Under the pieces are notes generated by a model that was given only the letters and a program-made list of their open reading frames with translations, had not been told where the DNA came from and made no database searches. The translations under genes and the position numbers were made by a program. A stretch of DNA of 51,245 nt from a bacterium. GTDB taxonomy: Bacteria; Bacillota_I; Bacilli_A; RF39; UBA660. The stretch is from assembly GCA_030531425.1 (NCBI GenBank), contig JAUNNO010000003.1:1-51245 (forward strand). The letters run 5' to 3'. Shown in pieces: positions 32,587 to 41,276 of the stretch (position 1 is the stretch's first letter; every line of letters begins with the position of its first letter).

Positions 32587-32816
32587 CATTTTTAATTAAA
32601 ATTCAACTTAAATACTGTTCTTTGAAAATTAAATAGAGTTGGAAATCGCCGATATCTGCCGACTCGTTAAACAAATGCAAGGCAAACATCCTATTGGCAC
32701 GGAAGTTGTGGATTAACTAATATCCTCGTTACATATATGGCTAATAACTATATATACATCCTTAAAGGGAGTTGTTGGTAACACTAAAACCATCAGAAAG
32801 GAAAGGAAGGTAATAA

Positions 32817-33068
32817 ATGAATGCAGAAGAAACACTAAAATTAATTTCTACTAAAACTTGGTGCAATATTAATGATTTAATGAAGCTTACAGGATTAAGT
32901 AGAAGTTCAGCATTAAAGATTAGAAATAAAATCAAAGACACACTAAATTATGAAATTCATACAAGAGATTTACCAATGAATGTTGTAATTGATTATCTAA
33001 ATATTGATGTTGAATATTTAAAAAATGTCGCAACTAGAAAGGAGGTGCAAGATGAAAACAATAAGTGA
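32817..33068 (+). CDS. Small helix-turn-helix protein (83 aa)
   Basis: AAAGGAAGG site. MNAEETLKLISTKTWCNIND LMKLTGLSRSSALKIRNKI is a winged-HTH-type DNA-binding start, as in plasmid/ICE regulators or excisionases. It overlaps the next gene (the ATPase start at 33052 lies inside it), so expression is coupled. First gene of the mobility operon. Confidence 0.7.
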   Translation: MNAEETLKLISTKTWCNINDLMKLTGLSRSSALKIRNKIKDTLNYEIHTRDLPMNVVIDYLNIDVEYLKNVATRKEVQDENNK

Positions 33069-34008
33069 AATGAGAAAAGAAAACATTAAAAAAGATTTCA
33101 TAGTTGAGAACTTTATGAAATCTAATGGGTTATATTGTCTTGTTGCTAGACCAAAGGTTGGCAAGTCGTTACTCGCACTACAACTTGCTAACTCGATAGC
33201 AACAGGAACAAACTTTTTAGGATTTAGAACAAGTCCTTCTCCTGTCTTATATATTAGCACAGAAATGAATTTTTCACAAATTTTAGATAGAATCGACAAG
33301 ATGAAACTTGAATTTACTGATGATAATTTTAGATTAAAAGAACAGGAAATTAATGAAAGAAAATTAAATTTAATGGACTTACAACTAGAGTTTCAAGAGT
33401 TTGCAAATGACCTTAAAGGTAAATTTGTAATTATAGATATGTTTAGTGGAATTGATTTAAACAATGGTTATGATTTAAATAATTATCAAGATATGGGACA
33501 ATATGTTATTCCAAAATTTAGAGAATTATGTAAAAGATATAACTTTACAATTTTATTAATTCATCATCTAAATAAGAATAATAAATCACTTGGCTCTACT
33601 GCTATTGATGGCTCAGTTGATGGAATTATCACTTTAAAAAGAGATCAAAATCTTAAAGATAAAATACTATTAAGTTATGAAAGTAGAGATTATGAAAGTA
33701 TTGATTTAGTTTTAAAAAGAAATAAAGATTTAACATTTGAAGTATCAGAAACTGATAGTAATGATTTAAATCTTAACCTTATAATTTTTCTAAATTATGC
33801 TATTAAACAAAAAGATTTTTCATTCACAATTTCTGATATAATTAGTGATTTAAAATTACAAATTACACCATCAGTATTTGGAAAATTATTAAAGCAAAAT
33901 TTAGATAATTTAGAAAAAGAAGGTCTTCATATTGAATCAAAAAGAACTGGTCCTGATAGATTATATCATGCAAAATATGAAGAACCTATCTTTGAAGATT
34001 TAGAATAA
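33052..34008 (+). CDS. RecA-like (AAA_25/RepA-type) ATPase
   Basis: 318 aa from ATG 33052 (GGAGGTGCAAG site). Walker A ARPKVGKSLLALQLAN, Walker B KFVIIDMFSG, and TILLIHHLNKNNKSLGSTAI DGSVDGIITL match the hexameric RepA/DnaB-like family (AAA_25) encoded by plasmids and mobilizable elements. There it acts as a replicative helicase or initiator helper. The C-terminal 80 residues form a winged helix-like part (FTISDIISDLKLQITPSVFG). It lies upstream of oriT and the relaxase. Confidence 0.9.
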   Translation: MKTISEMRKENIKKDFIVENFMKSNGLYCLVARPKVGKSLLALQLANSIATGTNFLGFRTSPSPVLYISTEMNFSQILDRIDKMKLEFTDDNFRLKEQEINERKLNLMDLQLEFQEFANDLKGKFVIIDMFSGIDLNNGYDLNNYQDMGQYVIPKFRELCKRYNFTILLIHHLNKNNKSLGSTAIDGSVDGIITLKRDQNLKDKILLSYESRDYESIDLVLKRNKDLTFEVSETDSNDLNLNLIIFLNYAIKQKDFSFTISDIISDLKLQITPSVFGKLLKQNLDNLEKEGLHIESKRTGPDRLYHAKYEEPIFEDLE

Positions 34009-34155
34009 TCTTCAAAATTTTTGATAACTTTTTTCTAAAAAGTTAGTAAAAAATGAACGAGGCACGTTTTGTTTTTCGTAAGAAAAATGAAAGTGGCGAT
34101 AGTGAATATTTTTACAATTATTAAAATGATTTTTAAATCAGTTTTAATAATTCAT

Positions 34156-34319
34156 TAAATAATAAGTATCTGATAGATAGTTATTATTTAATCTTGTTTA
34201 TAAGCATTTGCCTTTGCTACTGCTTAGGCATTTGCGAATAAACAAGCAAAGGGGTTTTTAGGGAACTCCCTAAACTCACGGTGGGCTATGCCCTAGTGAG
34301 ATAGGTCAATAAATGACCT
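34156..34319 (+). other. Candidate oriT / replication origin hairpin cluster
   Basis: Five inverted repeats lie just upstream of the MobV relaxase: TAAATAATAA/TTATTATTTA (34156-34190), TGTTTAT/ATAAACA (34195-34244), TTTAGGG/CCCTAAA (34257-34274), CTCAC..GGGC/GCCC..GTGAG (34275-34300) and AGGTCA/TGACCT (34303-34319). The stretch is the only long non-coding gap in the mobility module. MobV oriTs lie directly upstream of their relaxase gene, so this is the expected place. Confidence 0.65.
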
Positions 34320-34353
34320 TTCTACTAAAGAAGTACAGCAAGGAGGTGTAAAA

Positions 34354-35826
34354 ATGTACGATGGAAATCAAGTTTTGAGATTTGAAAGCAAATATAAAGC
34401 AAAAGATTTAGGTGGACTTGGTGTAGAACTTACTCAAAGAAAAGGTACAGGAAATTATGATAAAGATAGAACTGAGTTTAATCATAGTTTCGTACCACTT
34501 ACTAAACCAACTTTGCAAGAGCAGGTCTATTCTAAATTAAAAGAAAATAAAATATATTATAATGATGGCAAGAATACCAATTTATTAAATGGTGCTATCG
34601 TTACAAGTGGAAAAGAATTTTTTCAAAGTTTGGGAATGAAGTTTAAAGCAAGTGATAGGATTCAACAAGTAGGAAAAAATAAAGGAAAACCTATCTATAT
34701 TCCTGATATAAAAAGTGATGAAGATATTCCAGAAAAAGTTAAAAATTTTTTCAAAGATAGTTACAACTTTTTAGAAGAACTTGTTGGTAAAGATAATATA
34801 GTTTATGCAGAAGTTCATTACGATGAAGATACTCCACACATGCACTTTTATTTTATGCCAATCGTAAATGAAGTAAGAAGAAAAGTTTTTGAAACAGATT
34901 TAAACGGAAATATAATTTATCGAGAAGGTATAGATAAAAAAGGTAATAAAAAAATGTATCCTGTCCAAAAGAAAGATGAGAATGGTAAAAATATTTTTAA
35001 AGTAGAACAAGGTAAATTTCTAAATTGTGATCAGTTTTGGAAAGCATTAGGTGGTAAAGTATCTTATGCAAAAATACAAGATGATTATAATAAATATATT
35101 ACTGAAAAAGGATACAAGTTATTCAGAGGCAATATTGGAGATAATAAACATCATATAACTAAAGCTCAAAAAGAAATTGAGGATTTAAATGAACAAATTG
35201 AAGAAATGAAAATTGAGTTTGAAAGAAATAAAAAATTAAATGATATTGAAATAGAAACTGCTAAAGAAATTTCTGAAATAGATTCAAAAGAAGTTTTAAA
35301 TCCAGTAAAAAGAAAAGTAATCGGTTATAAAGATGAAGATATCAACAATTTAATTGATTATTCGAAAAAGATACAAAAGCAAAATTCTAATAGTAAAAAT
35401 GTCATTAAACAAAAAGATGTATTAATTGATGAACTTACTACTAAAGTAGGACATCTACAAAGTGAGAACAATAAATTAAAAGATGGTCGTGCTATTAAAG
35501 AACGAGATACTAGAATTTATGAACAACAACAAACTATATCCAAGCAAAAAACAATCATTAAGGAAAAGGAATCTATTATTAAAAAGTTAGAAGATAAAGT
35601 TACTGAAATACAAGAAACATTTAATAACTTTAAAGAAAAGATGTTTAACTTTTGTGATAAGATTTGCAGAGCTTTAGGTCATAAAATTGGTCTTCACTTC
35701 TCTAAAAATTATGATATCGACTATAATGAAATGGAATATTATGCTCAGGAAGTAAATCGCAAGTATGAAAAGTCTTATGAAAGACCAGAAAAAGATAAAT
35801 CAGATGATTTTGAAATAGGAATGTAA
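34354..35826 (+). CDS. mobV: MobV-family (Mob_Pre) relaxase
   Basis: This 490-aa protein has an N-terminal relaxase domain with FNHSFVPLTKPTLQEQVYS and the signature HYDEDTPHMHFYFMPIVNE (H-x-DE-x-TPH-x-H, about residues 157-175), the catalytic metal motif of MobV relaxases such as MobM of pMV158. The C-terminal third is coiled coil (EIEDLNEQIEEMKIEFERNK and after). It nicks oriT and pilots the strand to a recipient with a helper conjugation system. GGAGGTG ribosome site. No coupling protein or VirB4 is encoded nearby, hence mobilizable only. Confidence 0.95.
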   Translation: MYDGNQVLRFESKYKAKDLGGLGVELTQRKGTGNYDKDRTEFNHSFVPLTKPTLQEQVYSKLKENKIYYNDGKNTNLLNGAIVTSGKEFFQSLGMKFKASDRIQQVGKNKGKPIYIPDIKSDEDIPEKVKNFFKDSYNFLEELVGKDNIVYAEVHYDEDTPHMHFYFMPIVNEVRRKVFETDLNGNIIYREGIDKKGNKKMYPVQKKDENGKNIFKVEQGKFLNCDQFWKALGGKVSYAKIQDDYNKYITEKGYKLFRGNIGDNKHHITKAQKEIEDLNEQIEEMKIEFERNKKLNDIEIETAKEISEIDSKEVLNPVKRKVIGYKDEDINNLIDYSKKIQKQNSNSKNVIKQKDVLIDELTTKVGHLQSENNKLKDGRAIKERDTRIYEQQQTISKQKTIIKEKESIIKKLEDKVTEIQETFNNFKEKMFNFCDKICRALGHKIGLHFSKNYDIDYNEMEYYAQEVNRKYEKSYERPEKDKSDDFEIGM

Positions 35827-36052
35827 GTATTTAACTCTTAATATTTAAAAAAAGACTTTTGTAACCAAAAAAATATGTGTTGTATAAATGTGATAATAAA
35901 ATTAATAATAACCTTTTTATAAAAAATGTACCAAAAATAAAAATTTAAATTTAGTAATGATTGGAGGATTGATATTATGGAGAAAAATTTACAAAAAAGT
36001 TATTACAATAGTCTTTTTATCTCTCAAACTTGAGTATGAAAGGAGTTTAACA

Positions 36053-36178
36053 ATGACATACAATATTATTGATATTGTAGATAAAGATTTAACTGATACT
36101 AAACTAAAAGAAATAGTTAATAAAAAGTTGTATAAAATCATTGAATTGTTGGAGTTTAATGTTAATTATTCTGAATAG
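36053..36178 (+). CDS. Small protein upstream of the recombinase (41 aa)
   Basis: ATG 36053 follows GAAAGGAGTTTAACA, an ideal site; a longer frame upstream has none. It reads MTYNIIDIVDKDLTDTKLKE, then a Lys/Ile/Leu-rich helix. It may be a recombination directionality factor or a small regulator, as such genes often sit just before large serine recombinases; no family recognised. Confidence 0.55.
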   Translation: MTYNIIDIVDKDLTDTKLKEIVNKKLYKIIELLEFNVNYSE

Positions 36179-36249
36179 ATGTTATAATAGTATTGGTTAT
36201 AAGTTTAACTTTAAACTTAATTATTACCTTAGAATTGGAGGTAATAGTT

Positions 36250-37863
36250 ATGAATGAAATGGAGAGTGTTGAGAGTAAGAAAGTATTAAGAGTTGGTATT
36301 TATTTAAGATTATCTAATGAAGACAGAGATAAAGCAAATAAAGAAGATGATAGTGAATCTATTAAGAATCAAAGAAATATGCTTATTGACTATGTTAATA
36401 AGCATCCCGAATTTGCCTTAATAGATGAGTATTGTGATGAAGATTTATCTGGTGCTGGAACTTATAGACCTGAATTTGAAAGATTAATTAGAGATTGTGA
36501 AAACAGAAAACTTGATATTGTATTATGTAAAAGTCAATCAAGATTTTCAAGAGATATGGAAATTGTTGAGAAATATATCAATAACAAGTTTAAAGAATGG
36601 AATATTAGATTTATCGGTTTATCTGATAATGCTGATACTGAAATTCTAGGTAATAAGAAATCAAGACAAATAAATGGTCTAGTTAATGAATGGTACTTGG
36701 AAGATGTTTCAAACAATATAAGAAGTGCTTTTAATTCCAAAATGAAGCAAGGAGAATTCATTTCTCCTTTTGCCTCATTTGGTTATGAAATTGATCCGAA
36801 TGATAATAACAAATTAATAGTCGATCCAGTCGCTTCTGAAATTGTAAAAAACATCTATAATCTATATCTAACAGGTTTAGGGTTTACAGGTATAGCTAAA
36901 TACTTAAATAGTAAAGAAATACCTTGTCCTTCCCTTTATAAATACCGAAAAGGCATTAAATTAAATGTAATTAGTAATAGACCTCGTGAAGAAATAAAAT
37001 GGACTACAAATGCTATTAAAACAATTCTAACAAATGAAGTTTATCTAGGACATTTAATACAAGGCAAAAGAACTACTGTTAGTTATAAAAATCACAAGAT
37101 TAGAAATAAAGATAAAAGCGAATGGATAAGAATTGAAAATACACACGAAGCTATCATTGATGAAGAAACATTTAGTAAAGTACAAATTGCTATGAAAGAA
37201 AGAACTAAACCTATGAGTACAACGGGTGCAGTTCATATCTTCTCTGGTAAAGTATTTTGTTTAGAATGTGAACATTATATGAGAAAAAAGAATACTAAAA
37301 AGCATGAATATTTAGTCTGTTCTAATAATCGTGATGGTTATGATGATTGCGAAAACAAAGCTTCAATTAGATATGATGAACTTGCAAATCTAGTATTAGA
37401 TGCAATTAATAAGAAAATTCAAAAGTTTTATGATGAAGAAGAATTAGAAAATTTAGATTCAAAAAAAGTTGATAGTAGATTCAAGAAAAAAATAAAAGCC
37501 TTAGAAAAACAAAAAACTGATATTCAAAATAGAATTTCTAAAACAAGAAATTATTTACAAAATCTTTATGAAGATAAAGTCAATGGTGTTGTAACATCAG
37601 AACAATTTAAAGATTTAATGGCAAATTATAATAAAGATGAAGATACTTTCAATGACCAAATTAAATCTATTACTAATGAAATTGCTTATTACAAAATGAA
37701 AGAAGAATCTTCAAAGAATAATAAAGAGATATTTAACAAATATCAAAAATTAGAAGAATTAAACAGAGTTATTGTTGATGAATTTATAGATAAAATCTAT
37801 ATTGGAAAGTTAAATGAAGAAACCAAAAGTAGAGATATACAAATTAAATGGAATTTTGAATAG
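36250..37863 (+). CDS. Large serine recombinase (site-specific integrase of the element)
   Basis: 537 aa from ATG 36250 (GGAGG site). The N-terminal resolvase domain has VGIYLRLSNED (nucleophile Ser), LIDEYCDEDLSGAGTYRPEF ERLIRDCE and KSQSRFSRD. The recombinase domain has SFGYEIDP, AKYLNSKEIPCPS and TNAIKTILTNEVYLG. A zinc ribbon (FCLECEHYMRK...LVCSNNRDGYDDCEN) and a C-terminal coiled coil follow. It integrates circular DNA between short att sites without a target duplication beyond the core. It lies at the right end, 1.4 kb from attR, and is presumably responsible for the split ABC gene. Confidence 0.95.
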   Translation: MNEMESVESKKVLRVGIYLRLSNEDRDKANKEDDSESIKNQRNMLIDYVNKHPEFALIDEYCDEDLSGAGTYRPEFERLIRDCENRKLDIVLCKSQSRFSRDMEIVEKYINNKFKEWNIRFIGLSDNADTEILGNKKSRQINGLVNEWYLEDVSNNIRSAFNSKMKQGEFISPFASFGYEIDPNDNNKLIVDPVASEIVKNIYNLYLTGLGFTGIAKYLNSKEIPCPSLYKYRKGIKLNVISNRPREEIKWTTNAIKTILTNEVYLGHLIQGKRTTVSYKNHKIRNKDKSEWIRIENTHEAIIDEETFSKVQIAMKERTKPMSTTGAVHIFSGKVFCLECEHYMRKKNTKKHEYLVCSNNRDGYDDCENKASIRYDELANLVLDAINKKIQKFYDEEELENLDSKKVDSRFKKKIKALEKQKTDIQNRISKTRNYLQNLYEDKVNGVVTSEQFKDLMANYNKDEDTFNDQIKSITNEIAYYKMKEESSKNNKEIFNKYQKLEELNRVIVDEFIDKIYIGKLNEETKSRDIQIKWNFE

Positions 37864-37999
37864 AGATTTTATTCTCTATTCTAATTCCAAATACATAGTA
37901 AAGGAGCAATGTGCAAAAAATGCACTTTGCAAATTTGGATAACCATGTATCACTTTATAACCTAGATGTTATTATTAGTGTTGGTTATCGAATTAAAAA

Positions 38000-38030
38000 T
38001 TCAACTTGTCAATTTTTCTGACAAGTTGAA
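38000..38030 (+). other. Hairpin between recombinase and DinD-like gene
   Basis: TTCAACTTGTCA pairs with TGACAAGTTGAA, 12-bp arms, seven-base loop. No T run follows. Could be a weak terminator or an operator for the CAACTT-binding repressor (the arm contains CAACTTG). Confidence 0.55.
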
Positions 38031-38066
38031 ATAATCTTAAAAATATAGAGAAAGGATGTGAAAAAA

Positions 38067-38924
38067 ATGGGACAAAACAAGTTAGAAACAATTACTAATC
38101 TATTTGAAGGTAAAGAAATTAGAAGTATTTGGGATAGCGAAAAAGAAGAATATTATTTTAGTGTAGTTGATGTTATTGCTGTCTTAACTGATAGTAAAGA
38201 TTCTAGTGATTATTGGACAACCCTTAAAAGAAGATTAATTAAAGATGAAGGAAGTGAACTTCCGACAAATTGTCGGAGTTTGAAACTAAAAGCTAAAGAT
38301 GGCAAAATGAGAAATACTGATACATTAAATACCAAATGGATTTTTAGACTTATAGAATCAGTTCCTAGCCCTAAAGCAGAGCCATTTAAAGTTTGGTTAG
38401 CTAATTTAGGTAGTGAAAGAATCGATGAAGTGTTTGACCCAGAAATAGCTGCTAATAGAATTGTAAACTATTATCGTAATAAAGGTTATACTGATGAATG
38501 GATAAAGAAAAGATTAACAGGTATTGTTGATAGATTTAAACTAACTGATATATGGAAAGATGGTGGCATTGAAAAACCAGTTGAATATGCTCTACTTACA
38601 AATGAAATATATAAAGGTTGGTCTGGAATGAAAGCAAGTGAATACAAATCATATAAAGGTTTAAGAAAAGAATCTTTAAGAGATAATATGACAGATATTG
38701 AAATTGCTTTAACTAACATTGGTGAAATCGCTGCTCGTGATATTGCTAAAACTGAACATCCACAAGGATTAGGCGAAAATATGAAAGTTGCCGCTCGTGG
38801 TGGAAGAGTTGCTAAAGGTGCTAGAGATTTATATGAAGAAGAAACAAAAACATCAGCTATTTCAAAAGAAAATGCACTAAATTATCAATATAAAGATGAT
38901 AATAAATTAATTGAAAATAAATAA
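38067..38924 (+). CDS. DinD-like (BRO-N) DNA-damage-inducible family protein
   Basis: 285 aa from ATG 38067 (AAAGGA site). The N-terminal half is a BRO-N/antirepressor-like domain (EIRSIWDSEKEEYYFSVVDV, LIESVPSPKAEPFKVWLANL). The C-terminal half has LLTNEIYKGWSGMKASEYKS, YKGLRKESLRDNMTDIEIAL and the conserved ENMKVAARGGRVAKGARDLY, matching E. coli DinD family length and order. DinD is SOS-induced and inhibits RecA-mediated strand exchange. A frameshifted relative is at 2.6-3.2 kb. Position at the right end of the element suggests a role in stabilisation or defence against host repair. Confidence 0.88.
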   Translation: MGQNKLETITNLFEGKEIRSIWDSEKEEYYFSVVDVIAVLTDSKDSSDYWTTLKRRLIKDEGSELPTNCRSLKLKAKDGKMRNTDTLNTKWIFRLIESVPSPKAEPFKVWLANLGSERIDEVFDPEIAANRIVNYYRNKGYTDEWIKKRLTGIVDRFKLTDIWKDGGIEKPVEYALLTNEIYKGWSGMKASEYKSYKGLRKESLRDNMTDIEIALTNIGEIAARDIAKTEHPQGLGENMKVAARGGRVAKGARDLYEEETKTSAISKENALNYQYKDDNKLIENK

Positions 38925-38956
38925 TATAAATCTCAACATTGATAATTAAGTGAATC

Positions 38957-38973
38957 GGTCACAAATTGTGACC
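38957..38973 (+). other. Palindrome near the right end of the element
   Basis: GGTCACA-AAT-TGTGACC, 7-bp arms. It lies in the 265-bp gene-free stretch before attR, which otherwise shows only AT-rich sequence and CACTTTGCAAA, also seen at 37921. Confidence 0.5.
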
Positions 38974-39189
38974 AATTGAGCATAAAATTAACAAACAATA
39001 ACTTAAAAATGAAAAAAATATAGGTTGTATCAGGACACACTTTGCAAACCTATATAAAATAAGACTTTCTTAAAATAAATTTAAAACTTGTAAAACTAAA
39101 AAGTTAAACTTTTATGAAATATTTATCCTTTAGGTTAAAAAAAAGGCTTGAATCAGGTAGCCAGCAAACCCTTATAAATAAAGGAAATA

Positions 39190-39555
39190 ATGAAAAAATG
39201 TCTTCACTGCATTCAAAGAGTCTCTTTAATAAGAACACTTGCTACAAATCCAGATTTATTATTATTAGATGAGCCATTCTCTGCATTGGATTATCAAAGT
39301 AGACTTGCAATTTCTGATGATATTTATAATATCCTAAAAAAAGAAAAGAAAACTATGATTATGGTAACTCATGATATTGCAGAAGCAATTAGCATTTGTA
39401 ATAAAGTTATAGTATTAACTAAAAGGCCAGCCATTATAAAAAATGTTTATAATATAGAGCTTGAAAATAAATCTACCCCTATTAAAAATAGAACTGATAA
39501 AAAATTTAATTATTATTATGATTTAATATGGAAGGATATTGATTTTCATGTATAG
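39190..39555 (+). pseudogene. 3' part of the split ABC importer ATPase
   Basis: From 39221 this encodes the missing half: VSLIRTLATNPD, Walker B LLLLDEPFSALD, H-loop MVTHDIAEAISI and the C-terminus. Element DNA before the junction provides AAAGGAAATA and an in-frame ATG at 39190 (MKKCLHCIQ), so a hybrid 121-aa fragment could be translated. Without Walker A it cannot hydrolyse ATP. Its end overlaps the permease start by translational coupling. After element excision the gene would be whole. Confidence 0.92.
39214..39220 (+). repeat. Right junction core of the element (CAAAGAG)
   Basis: Second copy of the 7-bp core found at 22904-22910. Flanking bases on the element side differ from those at the left. 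Confidence 0.88.
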
Positions 39556-40333
39556 TATAGAGCATAAAAAATATTTAAAAAAAAGAAAAAAAGAAAATTT
39601 TTTTATTATAATATGTCAAATATCTATAATATTAATTTTTATATTACTATGGCAAATACTTGCTAATATGAACCTTATTAATACTTTTATATTTTCGAGT
39701 CCTAAAAAAATATTAAATACAATTATAAACCTATACAAACAAAAAAAATTATTTAATAATATTTGGGTAACAGTATATGAAACATTTTTGAGTTTTAGTA
39801 TTGCAACTATACTAGGTATTATAATTGCTACAATTTTGTGGTGGAACAAAAAAGTACAAAAAATAATTGAACCCTATTTAACTATATTAAATAGTTTACC
39901 TAAAGTAGCATTAGGTCCCATTATTATTATTTGGTTTGGCTCTGGAATTAAATCCATTATATTCATGGCTCTTTTAATATCATTAATAATAACTATTATA
40001 AATATATTTGATGGTTTTAATAATACCAATATAAATAAAATTAATTTAATGAAAACAATGGGAGCAAAAAAATACCAAATATATTTTAAACTTATTTTAC
40101 CTAATAGTTTAAAAAACATAATAAGTACACTAAAAATAAATGTAAGTATGTCTTTAATTGGAGTTATTATGGGAGAATTTTTAGTATCTAAAAAAGGAAT
40201 TGGATATTTAATATTATATGGATCACAAGTATTCAATTTAAGTCTTGTTATAAGTGGTATTTTTATTCTTTGTATTGTAGCAGCAATTATGTATTACTTA
40301 GTATCCTTATTAGAAAAATATATTATAAAATAA
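39548..40333 (+). CDS. ABC importer permease (SsuC/TauC/ThiX-like)
   Basis: 261 aa from ATG 39548. It has about six membrane helices and the typical BPD permease loop LMKTMGAKKYQIYFKLILPN (EAA motif). The N-terminal helix pattern and FSSPKKILNTIINLY, plus LNSLPKVALGPIIIIWFGSG, match the nitrate/sulfonate/taurine and HMP-precursor importer permeases. The partner ATPase gene is split by the mobile element, and no substrate-binding protein is in the window, so the transporter is probably inactive now. Substrate not decidable from sequence. Confidence 0.92.
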   Translation: MYSIEHKKYLKKRKKENFFIIICQISIILIFILLWQILANMNLINTFIFSSPKKILNTIINLYKQKKLFNNIWVTVYETFLSFSIATILGIIIATILWWNKKVQKIIEPYLTILNSLPKVALGPIIIIWFGSGIKSIIFMALLISLIITIINIFDGFNNTNINKINLMKTMGAKKYQIYFKLILPNSLKNIISTLKINVSMSLIGVIMGEFLVSKKGIGYLILYGSQVFNLSLVISGIFILCIVAAIMYYLVSLLEKYIIK

Positions 40334-40362
40334 TAATGCCCTTAACTAGGGCATTATTTAAT
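40332..40362. terminator. Bidirectional terminator between permease and guanine deaminase
   Basis: AATAATGCCC pairs with GGGCATTATT, 10-bp stem, seven-base loop. It overlaps the convergent stops. Confidence 0.8.
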
Positions 40363-40819
40363 ATGTCTCATGATTTAATTTTTTATATTCTTCAAAAAGT
40401 TCAAGGCAAGCTTCTCTATCTATATTTATTAAATAATCTTTTAATTTTTCTCTACCCTCAAATATTTTGTCAAATTTATAATCTCTAAAACCTATACCAG
40501 AATTATCAAGTATAGTAGCGCCATAATATATTTTATCTATATTAGCCCACATACAAGCACAAAGACACATGTCACATGGCTCTCCTGTTGTATATAAAAT
40601 ACATCCCTCTAAATTATAAGTGTTTAGAGTTTTGCAGGCATCTTTTATTGCCATTATTTCCCCATGGCAAGTAGGATCCTTTTTTAATAGGACCTCATTA
40701 TGTCCTTTTCCAACTATTAGCCCATTATTTACTACAATAGCTCCAAATGGACCACCTTCATTATTATTTATACCAATTCTAGCTTCTTCTATTGCTTGAT
40801 GCATATATCTATTAACCAT
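40358..40819 (-). CDS. guaD: Guanine deaminase (cytidine-deaminase fold)
   Basis: 153 aa from ATG 40819 (GGAG site). Zinc-site motifs: CHGEIMAIKDACKTL and GEPCDMCLCACMWANI (PC-x2-C). The end GFRDYKFDKIFEG resembles Bacillus GuaD rather than TadA, which would have HAE and a different tail. Guanine deaminase converts guanine to xanthine in purine salvage/degradation. TadA-like tRNA editing remains a lesser possibility. Confidence 0.8.
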   Translation of the reverse strand: MVNRYMHQAIEEARIGINNNEGGPFGAIVVNNGLIVGKGHNEVLLKKDPTCHGEIMAIKDACKTLNTYNLEGCILYTTGEPCDMCLCACMWANIDKIYYGATILDNSGIGFRDYKFDKIFEGREKLKDYLINIDREACLELFEEYKKLNHETY

Positions 40820-40863
40820 AAAATAATCTCCTTTATTATATATTTTTATTATAACAAAAAAAA

Positions 40864-40896
40864 GCAAACTTTAAAAGTGAAGTTGCTTTTTTTAAG
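40864..40896. terminator. Terminator at the end of the 40897 gene
   Basis: AAGCAAACTT...GAAGTTGCTT with Ts on the plus strand and As on the other. Confidence 0.7.
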
Positions 40897-41223
40897 TTAA
40901 ATTAATCCTGCATCTTTTAAAACATGCCATATACAAGAATAACTTCTTTTTGCATAAAACTTACAAAATTTTCTTATTGAAGTGTTATTTCTTTTGTAAA
41001 GATTAATTATATACTCTCTTTCCTCATCTGATATTGAATTTTTAGGTTTCCTATTTGTGTTTCCATGAACAAAACTAAGAGTACCTGCTTCTAAATCTTT
41101 TTTTAGCTTTAATAAGTATTTTTCATGGTATCCTGTTACTTTAGCTATCTCTTTATAAGTCAAAAAACTCTCCCCTGTTTGAACCTTTTTCATCAAATTT
41201 ACAGCTTCTTCTTTTCTGCTCAT
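40897..41223 (-). CDS. Helix-turn-helix protein (108 aa), transposase-like N-terminus
   Basis: It begins MSRKEEAVNLMKKVQTGESF LTYKEIAKVTGYHEKYLLKL, a HTH with the spacing of IS-family transposase N-terminal domains, and a second helical part SDEEREYIINLYKRNNTSIR ending at WHVLKDAGLI. The remaining catalytic part of a transposase is absent, so it is either a regulator or a relic. No inverted repeats nearby. Unknown otherwise. Confidence 0.55.
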   Translation of the reverse strand: MSRKEEAVNLMKKVQTGESFLTYKEIAKVTGYHEKYLLKLKKDLEAGTLSFVHGNTNRKPKNSISDEEREYIINLYKRNNTSIRKFCKFYAKRSYSCIWHVLKDAGLI

Positions 41224-41276
41224 ACTATCACCACTTCCAATATATCACAAAAGTAATTATATTACAAGATAAAATA

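Larger units (their letters stand above)
22911..39220. mobile_element. 16.3-kb integrative mobilizable element with sortase/surface-protein cargo
   Basis: Bounded by CAAAGAG and inserted in an ABC ATPase gene. Mobility modules: XRE regulators and promoter-operator (30.9-32.6 kb), small HTH protein, RecA-like ATPase, oriT-like hairpins, MobV relaxase, large serine recombinase and DinD-like protein (32.8-38.9 kb). There are no type IV secretion genes, so transfer would need a helper. Cargo (23.5-30.1 kb, minus strand): LuxR-type membrane regulator, NPQTG surface protein, small membrane protein, class B sortase, RsgI-like Cys-rich protein. The genes look intact. Confidence 0.9.

Noticed and set aside
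34354-35826. Full conjugative element (ICE)
   Set aside because: A MobV relaxase is present, but no coupling protein, VirB4, VirB6 or peptidoglycan hydrolase is in the 16.3-kb element, so it is mobilizable at best.
38486-38719. 77-aa minus-strand frame under the DinD-like gene
   Set aside because: Lies wholly inside a well-supported gene, has no ribosome site and composition of a shadow frame. The same holds for the frames at 807-1079, 2067-2252, 8112-8315, 22143-22385, 28484-28744, 33018-33299, 36534-36761, 37054-37236, 39616-39849, 39874-40236, 40270-40488, 43202-43393, 45096-45356, 46301-46561, 48269-48496 and 49366-49599.
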